Shown here in pieces: positions 15,629 to 20,833 of a DNA stretch of 20,833 nucleotides; within the stretch, counting starts at the first letter, position 1, and every line of letters starts with the position of its first letter. Source of the DNA: Candidatus Omnitrophota bacterium (GTDB taxonomy: Bacteria > Omnitrophota > Gorgyraeia > S143-82); NCBI GenBank assembly GCA_027065215.1, contig JAMOOT010000022.1, positions 1 to 20,833 on the forward strand, read 5' to 3'. The position numbers and the translations under genes were made by a program. The notes beneath the pieces were generated by a model, which had not been told where the DNA came from, made no database searches, and saw only the letters and a program-made list of their open reading frames with translations.

Positions 15629-15888
15629 AACGTACTCTTTCTTCGTTTGTAAAAGATGATGCGGGTTTTGTTTCCAGGGATTCGCTTTTGAAAGTAGGTG
15701 GATCTAGTTTTATATTTTCTTCTTTATTATTAGGATTGCCTTCTAATGGGGAAGCCTATGAGTCACATACAGATTTGAGTGGCGATGCTACGCATGTAAA
15801 TTGTTTGACTCATGGTCCCAATGGGTGTTCTCCTGTAGGACATCATAATCGGCAGGAGCATATAAACCATAGTTCTAATTGCTATTAG
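15610..15888 (+). CDS. His-rich precursor peptide 1 with prepilin-like leader
   Basis: This 92-aa putative substrate of the maturases has three parts. The leader (1-24) is basic and ends FVKDDAG then FVSRD. A hydrophobic segment follows (about 28-44, including SSFIFSSLLLGL). The core (51-92) has seven His, in HTD, HVN, HGP, HHN, HNR, HIN and HSS, three Cys, and ends HINHSSNCY. Gly19-Phe20 with Asp at +5 resembles a Flp/Tad prepilin cleavage site. SD AAGGAG lies 7 bases upstream and the gene overlaps the hxsB end by 19 bases. It is related to the next gene in leader and C-terminus. Confidence 0.82.
   Translation: MAKDEIKRTLSSFVKDDAGFVSRDSLLKVGGSSFIFSSLLLGLPSNGEAYESHTDLSGDATHVNCLTHGPNGCSPVGHHNRQEHINHSSNCY
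15664..15681 (+). other. Prepilin-like processing motif G-FVSRD in precursor 1
   Basis: Encodes Gly19-Phe-Val-Ser-Arg-Asp24. Class A24 peptidases cut after Gly when a hydrophobic or Met residue is at +1 and an acidic residue, usually Glu, is at +5; here Asp occupies +5. Confidence 0.5.
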
Positions 15889-15899
15889 GAGGAAATATT

Positions 15900-16157
15900 A
15901 TGAAGATTCATCGTACTCTTAGGAATTTTTTGACCGATGAAACAGGATTTGTAAGTCGAGATAAGTTAGTAGTGTCTGGTATGGTTTGTAGTTCATTATT
16001 GTGGGCATTTGGAGAGGTATCTCAGGGATATGACGGGCATTTTAATAAAGACGATTATCACGCGAATTGTATTACTAATGACGGAACGGCTACTCCTTCG
16101 GAGGTTCATCATATAAATGAGACTCGTCATCTTAACCATACAAGTAATTGTTATTGA
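15900..16157 (+). CDS. His-rich precursor peptide 2 with prepilin-like leader
   Basis: This 85-aa peptide is a paralogue of precursor 1. Leader MKIHRTLRNFLTDETG is followed by FVSRD and a hydrophobic stretch (VVSGMVCSSLLWAF). The core from about residue 45 has six His: HFN, HAN, HHI, HIN, HLN and HTS, and ends HLNHTSNCY. The leader closely resembles Flp pilins of the Tad system, whose prepilins read FLKDESG then ATAIEYG. Start is ATG 15900 with SD AGGAGG at 15887-15892, spacing 7; the frame extends a few codons upstream but without an SD. The SD overlaps the stop of precursor 1, so the two are coupled. Confidence 0.83.
   Translation: MKIHRTLRNFLTDETGFVSRDKLVVSGMVCSSLLWAFGEVSQGYDGHFNKDDYHANCITNDGTATPSEVHHINETRHLNHTSNCY
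15945..15962 (+). other. Prepilin-like processing motif G-FVSRD in precursor 2
   Basis: Encodes Gly16-Phe-Val-Ser-Arg-Asp21, identical in protein to the motif in precursor 1, while the surrounding residues differ. Conservation of exactly this block supports a shared processing or recognition step. Confidence 0.5.
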
Positions 16158-16160
16158 AAA

Positions 16161-16862
16161 ATGGAGAAAAGAAAGACAATAATAGGGCTTATTGGGGGGT
16201 CAGCGTTAGCGTCAGTTTTCTTAATTTTCATTTGGCATAAAGATGGAGGATGTGCTTTGAGTTGTAATACATCTGGAGTTACAAAAGTAGATTGTGATAA
16301 TTTCCCTAGCCCTCCATGTTCAGAACACACATCAGCCTGTGCTTGTGGTGGCACCACACATACCTCCCATACTAATGAGACAGGAGGACCATGTAGCGGA
16401 GAGGATCAAGTTGAACACACCCCAAAAACTCATACAAATTATACTTGTAGTGCGTGTGAGCATGATTTTCTGACGCTGTCAAACGCTAGTGGAGGATGTG
16501 GTCAGGTGACACATCTTTCTAATCCACCAGAAGATATAACTACACACATAGATCATGTTTCTACAGGTGGACACATAGCCTATGTGGAGACTTTAGCAGA
16601 GGAAGAGAGTGGTGAAGATAATGCTGGCTATTCAGCTACAGGGGAAATAATAGAGGATATAGATACAGGAAGCGGAGAAGACAGTTGGTGTGTGCACAAG
16701 AACGAGTGTACTACTCATAACGCGTGTGCTCATTGCAGTCATACCAATTCTCATAGCAATTACAGCACACATACAAATGTCTCTTGTCCTCCTGATTCAG
16801 AAGACTGTACCCATACCAGTAGTACAAGTCATGGTAATTCTCATACTGATTATGTTGCATAG
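16161..16862 (+). CDS. Membrane-anchored His/Cys/Ser/Thr-rich HxsA-like protein
   Basis: This 233-aa protein has a short basic start (MEKRK), one membrane helix (about 7-25) and then a long low-complexity exported region with 20 His and 16 Cys in total. In 16 of the 20 cases His is followed at +2 by Ser, Asn or Asp, for example HTSHTN, HLS, HVS, HCSHTN, HSN and HTNV. This recalls HxsA, the repeat protein of His-Xaa-Ser systems, but with Asn as common as Ser. An acidic spacer (about 150-175, EEESGEDNAG) divides two His-rich blocks. No SD is evident; the start lies 3 bases after precursor 2, so it probably relies on coupling. It is likely a further substrate or the displayed product. Confidence 0.78.
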   Translation: MEKRKTIIGLIGGSALASVFLIFIWHKDGGCALSCNTSGVTKVDCDNFPSPPCSEHTSACACGGTTHTSHTNETGGPCSGEDQVEHTPKTHTNYTCSACEHDFLTLSNASGGCGQVTHLSNPPEDITTHIDHVSTGGHIAYVETLAEEESGEDNAGYSATGEIIEDIDTGSGEDSWCVHKNECTTHNACAHCSHTNSHSNYSTHTNVSCPPDSEDCTHTSSTSHGNSHTDYVA

Positions 16863-16913
16863 TTTGGGGATATGGTGGGAATAAGTAAGTTAGGTATTAT
16901 GAGGAGGAACAAA

Positions 16914-17576
16914 ATGAGGAAATTTTTCTTGATATGTTGTTTAACCTTGATTTTTCCTTCTTTAGTTTTTGCTCGATGTGCAGGAGGAACATTGACATTA
17001 CCACAGATCTTGCGGGCAGTAAAGGACCGGGTTATGCCCTACAACTTGGATGAGGATACTCAGGGCTATTTGGAAGATATGATCTGGGCCCGATATTTGG
17101 GAGAAAAAGATCTGTTCCCAATAGATGATCCAGAAGCAAAAGAGATGATGAAGGCAGTTGTATCTGGCGATTGTTCCAGGTTTTCTTCTTATAAGTTAAA
17201 CGAATGTTTGGGGTTGGTGAAATTTAATCCATCCAGATTTATCTCTGGTGCATTGCGATCTTTAGGAGATGATATGGTAGAGGAAAAGGATTTAAAATTG
17301 ATGTATTATATCTATGTATTTTATGCGGATGCTAAGCGGTTGGAACAGTATGGAAAAAAGGACCCCTTGGCTGCATATGTTTACTTGTTCTTAGCAGACA
17401 CGGATTGTTCTTGTATTGCAGCGAAAAGGGTGGAGAGTTGGTTTTCTTTGGTGAAGGTATTCTTAGGGAAGGGAACTGTCCCAGGAAAAGTGCAAAAGAT
17501 CCCAAAGATTCTCAAAGAATTGGTTCGAAATATTGATATAGCGACATACTATAAGTTTAGGAAGTCTTATTTTTAA
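16914..17576 (+). CDS. Unknown secreted protein of the hxs-type cluster
   Basis: This 220-aa protein starts MRKFFLICCLTLIFPSLVFA, a clear signal peptide with probable cleavage after VFA. SD AGGAGG (16902-16907) lies 6 bases before ATG 16914, so the 14-codon longer frame is rejected. The mature part is alpha-helical with five Cys (near its start, GDC, NEC and DCSC) that could form disulfides, and it ends in basic residues (YYKFRKSYF). I see no known domain or catalytic motif. Position suggests a periplasmic partner in export, assembly or binding of the modified peptides. Its end overlaps the convergent radical SAM gene by 20 bases. Confidence 0.75.
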   Translation: MRKFFLICCLTLIFPSLVFARCAGGTLTLPQILRAVKDRVMPYNLDEDTQGYLEDMIWARYLGEKDLFPIDDPEAKEMMKAVVSGDCSRFSSYKLNECLGLVKFNPSRFISGALRSLGDDMVEEKDLKLMYYIYVFYADAKRLEQYGKKDPLAAYVYLFLADTDCSCIAAKRVESWFSLVKVFLGKGTVPGKVQKIPKILKELVRNIDIATYYKFRKSYF

Positions 17577-18696
17577 GGAATCCTTTACATATCATACGGT
17601 ATCTGCAAGTGAGACAAGTTGAACTAATCTCCGAAAGCATGCGTTGCTTGATAGCTATTTCGCTAAACCACGCCTCTGTTAAGTCATAACCAAGAAAGTG
17701 TGAATCATAATAATCTAAGTAGAATCCTTCTATAGGATGAGATCGGTAGACCACTCTACTATGGCCCCGATCAGCAAAGTTCCCCATTGAGAGATTCAGT
17801 ATCTTCCAGTTAAACCAGCATAAGGGAGTAAAATTGGCTATTTTTACTTTGATTTTAGAGTGTTTGTTAAATATTTCCATTTTGGAGATCAGTGTTTGCC
17901 ATTCTTGTTGCGTAAGATCAGGTGCAGGTGGAATGGGGCGGTAGACTTCCCAAAGGAGTGGTTTAAGTTTGTGAATTATCTTGGCATACGCGGAGAAGTT
18001 TTCAATGAGTTCTTTTCTGATTACAGTTCCAATTCGCAGGATTGGCACAAGTTTTTTTGCCTGCAGTATTATAGCAATTTTTCGTGTAAGGATGTCTCTG
18101 TCTTGCGATAAATTGAGGGAAACTAAAAGGTTTTTAACAGGATATGCAACCAATATCTGTAGAATCTCTGGTATGGTGCCATTGCTGTTTATTATGATGG
18201 AAAGATTGTATTCTTTTATTATTTCTAAAATAGTGTTGAGTTGGGGATGCAATAAAGGTTCTCCTCCAGTTAGCCTTATGGCCTTGATTCCAAGTTGCGT
18301 TGCGGATTGCACGATTGTTTCTATTCGTCGGACTGGTAAGTGTGCGCCTTTTTGTCTTGAGACATGACAAAAACTACACTGTCTATTACATTCTCGAGTG
18401 ATCTCAATTACTACTTCGTTAGGGATAAGTTTTATAGGTTGAGCATATTTTGTGGAAATTCTATTAGCCGGGAATCCAGGACAGAGGGGTTTTAGATCGC
18501 AGTTAAGGCAAGATTCTATGACTTGACCATCGGAGTAGTCTGGGATTACAAAGTGATATAACTCAGGTGGCAATAAACAGAATGGTATTCCTTTTGTTAG
18601 TGTAAGATGGATATGGTATTGCATCATCAGTTTAATCAGGTTGTTGCGTATTTTAGGATTCCATTTTTTTATTGTGATAATAGAGATCTCAGACAT
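17557..18696 (-). CDS. Radical SAM protein with extra N- and C-terminal cysteine clusters
   Basis: This 379-aa protein has three cysteine groups. The N-terminal group is Cys40 and CLNCDLKPLCPGF (Cys63, 66, 72). The radical SAM cluster is CNRQCSFC (103, 107, 110), with LTGGEPLLHP after it. The C-terminal group is CLTCRYRMICKGF (361, 364, 370), plus an internal LCWFNW. The layout is that of a SPASM-like maturase with an additional N-terminal Fe-S or Zn site. It is not recognisable HxsC. Its start overlaps the prepilin peptidase gene by 8 bases, so the two form a coupled minus-strand pair facing the precursor genes. The substrate is inferred only from location. Confidence 0.83.
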   Translation of the reverse strand: MSEISIITIKKWNPKIRNNLIKLMMQYHIHLTLTKGIPFCLLPPELYHFVIPDYSDGQVIESCLNCDLKPLCPGFPANRISTKYAQPIKLIPNEVVIEITRECNRQCSFCHVSRQKGAHLPVRRIETIVQSATQLGIKAIRLTGGEPLLHPQLNTILEIIKEYNLSIIINSNGTIPEILQILVAYPVKNLLVSLNLSQDRDILTRKIAIILQAKKLVPILRIGTVIRKELIENFSAYAKIIHKLKPLLWEVYRPIPPAPDLTQQEWQTLISKMEIFNKHSKIKVKIANFTPLCWFNWKILNLSMGNFADRGHSRVVYRSHPIEGFYLDYYDSHFLGYDLTEAWFSEIAIKQRMLSEISSTCLTCRYRMICKGFLKNKTS

Positions 18697-19504
18697 AGTG
18701 GAGAAACTTGAAAAAGAACTTTAAAGAATCGCTCCATATTAGGGTGGTTGCCAGAAACATAAACGGAGAGAACGGAATACGTGTTTTGGTTTGTTCCTTT
18801 ATTACTACGTTTTCTACAAATGAATAGATTCCAGTATAAAATCCAGTTGTGAGGAGATATCTAAAGAGATGGATCTTCCCATTTAGTGATGCCCAGGTGA
18901 GTCCGAAAAAAAGGATTAAGGTTGTTAGAAAAAGGAGTATTCCCTGCACTTGCTGAAAAAGTTTCCCTCGAACTAAAGAGAAGATCTCATAGGTTAAGAA
19001 ATAGAGTATTGGATTAGAAAGCGAGATGTGACTAGAGAAGATTGTTTTTATTATCCATGTAGTTGATAGGACAAAGACAAGGCGCCGGGTAAATTGGAGT
19101 ATATTTGAAGACGAGGGAACTAATCGTTTGGGGTCAGATACGAGAATCTGAATTAAGAAAAATGGGAGAAAAAGTAGAAATCCTATCATGAAAGATGTGA
19201 TGGCTATTATAGCAGGTATAGGTATTGGAGAGTACCTATGAGCCAATGGACTGGTTATCACGGAGAGCGCTATTAGTAATTTTCCGTCGCCTGCATTCCA
19301 AAAGTTTAGATAGTATAGTCCGAATCCTATTCCAAAGGCCCATAAAAGCGTTTGCAAGATAGTTAGTATGTCTGCTCTTGGGTATGTTATAATAGAAAAC
19401 ACAAATAGCATGGATAAAATCAGAAAATTTGGGATCCTTTTTTCTTTTAAGTCGAAAAACGTAGTGATAACTCCAAATATGATTAAGATGAAAGTAGAAT
19501 ACAT
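18689..19504 (-). CDS. A24-type (prepilin/preflagellin) peptidase-like integral membrane protein
   Basis: This 271-aa protein has many hydrophobic helices. The two A24 aspartates are recognisable: Asp18 in FFDLKEKRIPNFL, the typical D-x-[RK]-x-x-x-IPN site, and Asp73 in WNAGDGKLLIAL, matching G-[GA]-GD-x-KL. Such enzymes cleave type IV, Tad/Flp or archaeal prepilins after Gly. It lacks the N-terminal methylase Cys domain of classical PilD, and is longer than TadV/CpaA (about 170 aa) because of extra C-terminal helices. It is coupled to the radical SAM gene and lies about 2.6 kb from two peptides with prepilin-like leaders, so those are attractive substrates. An ordinary pilin role remains possible. 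Confidence 0.82.
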   Translation of the reverse strand: MYSTFILIIFGVITTFFDLKEKRIPNFLILSMLFVFSIITYPRADILTILQTLLWAFGIGFGLYYLNFWNAGDGKLLIALSVITSPLAHRYSPIPIPAIIAITSFMIGFLLFLPFFLIQILVSDPKRLVPSSSNILQFTRRLVFVLSTTWIIKTIFSSHISLSNPILYFLTYEIFSLVRGKLFQQVQGILLFLTTLILFFGLTWASLNGKIHLFRYLLTTGFYTGIYSFVENVVIKEQTKTRIPFSPFMFLATTLIWSDSLKFFFKFLHYV

Positions 19505-19540
19505 CTTATTTTGGTCTTAACTTTAATAATTGTATTTATT

Positions 19541-20707
19541 ATGCGATTGGCATTTTATTACAACCATTATAACAGTTTAGGGCATGGCTTGAGAAGTTTT
19601 AATCTCCTTTCATATATCAAAAAACATTTGCCGATGGAGATTCTCGTGTTACAGGGTGGAAAACAACAAAATTTGTTACCCTTCGATAAGTTGGGACGAC
19701 GTGTTATTCTGCCTTACTCGTTCTCTAAGATGGGAATGATAGTGGATAGATACCCGAAGTTACATGATCGGATTTTGTCTACTCCTTGGGCTCAGAATGT
19801 ATTGGCCAGAAGGTTAGAAGTCATTTTATCCGAATTAGAGAAATTTGCTCCAGATCTCCTTATAACTGAGTATTATCCGATGGGCGATGCGTTTTGGACT
19901 AACGAGGTTCCGATTTTTTTGGAAAGAATTCGGAACAAAGTAAAACGGATATTTTGTTCTTGTGGATACGTAAGTCCAGTAGATGAGGCAGTGGAGGTTA
20001 TAGGTGAGTTTTACGATGCAGTTTTTATCCATAGCCCGCAGAGATTTTTAGAGTCTTATTTGCGGTACTTTAGGTTTGATGATAGGGATAGGGAAAAGTT
20101 TATGCCTGTTTTTGATGTGCATCGGGACAAGATATATTATACTGGGTTTGTGATTGACAGAGAGGAGGAAGAGATAGAGAGGTGGGATGAATATATATTG
20201 GTATCGCGGGGAGGGGGCGTAATAAACCGTAAGATTATCTCTTTGGCGCTGGGATTTTCTAAGTACCGAAAAGATTTGAAATTTGTTATTGTCTTGGGCC
20301 CTTCCACTCCTGAGTCAGAAGTAAATGAGGTGAAAGAATTAGCAGGAGAAAACGTGATAGTTTATCACTATGTTTCTCGGCCTCAGTTTAACTATTTATT
20401 AAAAAATTGCAGAGTAAGTTTGAATATGTCAGGTTATAATACATCAACAAAGTTGTTGTATTACCGCAAACCTGCGATAATATATCCCCTTGATGCGGTA
20501 GAGCAGATGGCCAGGGCTAAGTGTTTGACAGAGTTTTTGCCGATTCGGATAATTGCAGAATCCTCTTTGTCCTTTAGAAAATTGGGTGAGTGGGTGGAAG
20601 AATTGTGGGAAATAAAACCTTCTTCTGTGTTTTCTGAAAGCGATTTTCAGGGAGAAAAGGATTTTTTGAGGGCGTTACAATATGAATTGCAAGCGATTCC
20701 TGAGTAA
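19541..20707 (+). CDS. GT-B-like glycosyltransferase (paralogue of the one at 10656-11771)
   Basis: This 388-aa protein begins MRLAFYYNHYNSLGHGLRSF. Y-x-H-Y-x-x-LGH-x-x-R-x-F aligns with the start of the other glycosyltransferase in the window. EYYPMG, SRGGGV, FVIVLGPST and SGYNTSTKLLYYRKPAIIYP are further shared landmarks of a GT-B fold, the last being the C-terminal donor-binding region. The open frame begins at TTG 19511, but ATG 19541 starts the conserved fold; no SD is visible, and A/T-rich TAATAAT lies just upstream. It overlaps a following radical SAM gene by 26 bases. Sugar and acceptor are unknown. A role in decorating the Ser/Thr/Asn-rich cluster products is conceivable. Confidence 0.75.
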   Translation: MRLAFYYNHYNSLGHGLRSFNLLSYIKKHLPMEILVLQGGKQQNLLPFDKLGRRVILPYSFSKMGMIVDRYPKLHDRILSTPWAQNVLARRLEVILSELEKFAPDLLITEYYPMGDAFWTNEVPIFLERIRNKVKRIFCSCGYVSPVDEAVEVIGEFYDAVFIHSPQRFLESYLRYFRFDDRDREKFMPVFDVHRDKIYYTGFVIDREEEEIERWDEYILVSRGGGVINRKIISLALGFSKYRKDLKFVIVLGPSTPESEVNEVKELAGENVIVYHYVSRPQFNYLLKNCRVSLNMSGYNTSTKLLYYRKPAIIYPLDAVEQMARAKCLTEFLPIRIIAESSLSFRKLGEWVEELWEIKPSSVFSESDFQGEKDFLRALQYELQAIPE

Positions 20708-20833
20708 CATCCCTATAAAGAACGTATGGGTTTTTATAACAGATATATGTAATCTTAACTGCGATTATTGTTTTTTTAAGTATCGAAAGAATAAACAAAC
20801 ATTATCCGAAGGGCAGATAAAGAGTCTTTTAGG
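20682..20833 (+). CDS. Radical SAM protein, N-terminal fragment
   Basis: Only the first 50 codons are present. The translation starts MNCKRFLSNIPIKNVWVFI and contains CNLNCDYC (Cys23, 27, 30), the CX3CX2C motif that binds the catalytic Fe-S cluster. ATG 20682 has GAGGG about 10 bases upstream, and the 26-base overlap with the glycosyltransferase indicates coupling. The short distance from the start to the first Cys fits simple radical SAM or SPASM maturases. It does not match the HxsC motif I know, but the fragment is too short to exclude other families. Confidence 0.82.
   Translation, partial: MNCKRFLSNIPIKNVWVFITDICNLNCDYCFFKYRKNKQTLSEGQIKSLL

Noticed and set aside
16161..16862. Simple metal-storage His-rich protein as the explanation
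   Set aside because: Metal binding would not require the regular Ser/Asn/Asp at +2 after 16 of 20 His or the linkage to HxsB/HxsD-like genes, although metal binding by the product is not excluded.
16690..16884. 64-aa plus-strand frame within the His-rich protein gene
   Set aside because: It is a frame shadow of the low-complexity region, rich in Ile/Leu/Val from shifted codons, and has no SD.
17557..18696. Identification of this radical SAM protein as HxsC
   Set aside because: Its N-terminal C-x2-C-x5-C group and the motif around CNRQCSFC do not match the HxsC pattern I know; only a generic radical SAM call is supported.
1..20833. tRNA, rRNA, insertion sequence or attachment site
   Set aside because: I saw no cloverleaf, ribosomal RNA segment, transposase or flanking repeat; almost all bases are in coding regions.

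Overview
The window is tightly packed bacterial DNA with moderate to low G+C. Genes usually overlap or sit a few bases apart, most have Shine-Dalgarno (SD) sites, and no gap reaches 300 bases. SPOR, PilT, prepilin-peptidase and surface-protein genes suggest an envelope with type IV pili. The PSPYGEY motif in one secreted protein recalls proteins from uncultured Omnitrophota/Elusimicrobia-like bacteria. That placement comes from memory and is weak.

Left part (1-10720), largely housekeeping: the 5' end of comM on the minus strand, then a long plus-strand run. The run holds an unrecognised protein, a 4-oxalocrotonate tautomerase-like enzyme, PilT, the small subunit of isopropylmalate isomerase (LeuD), an HU/IHF protein, histidyl-tRNA synthetase, phosphofructokinase, two DUF21/CBS membrane proteins in tandem, a SPOR-domain protein, a flavin reductase-like protein, an aspartase/fumarase-superfamily lyase and a polysaccharide deacetylase-like protein. 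comM and the first plus-strand gene are divergent. Each has an extended -10 box exactly 9 bases before its ATG, which suggests leaderless or nearly leaderless mRNAs.

Right part (10656-20833), an accessory cluster: I read this as a His-Xaa-Ser (Hxs)-type peptide modification system with unusual parts. It has an HxsD-like protein, an HxsB-like radical SAM/SPASM maturase, two short precursor-like peptides (92 and 85 aa), and a larger membrane-anchored protein with 20 His and 16 Cys. The His residues mostly lie in H-x-N, H-x-S or H-x-D triplets. Three more radical SAM proteins surround this core (one runs off the right edge), and I see no recognisable HxsC. Other members are a secreted protein with three 32-residue repeats, a small unknown protein, a secreted protein with several cysteines, an A24-type prepilin peptidase, and two paralogous GT-B-like glycosyltransferases near the two ends.

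The most interesting observation is that both short peptides have an N-terminus like a Flp/Tad prepilin: a basic segment, F-x-x-D-[DE]-x-G, then FVSRD with an acidic residue at +5 and a hydrophobic stretch. A prepilin peptidase gene lies in the same cluster. My model is that radical SAM enzymes modify the His-containing cores, the A24 peptidase removes the leader at the conserved Gly-Phe bond, and the product is exported or assembled at the surface, possibly glycosylated. The motifs and gene order are seen directly; the pathway is inference.
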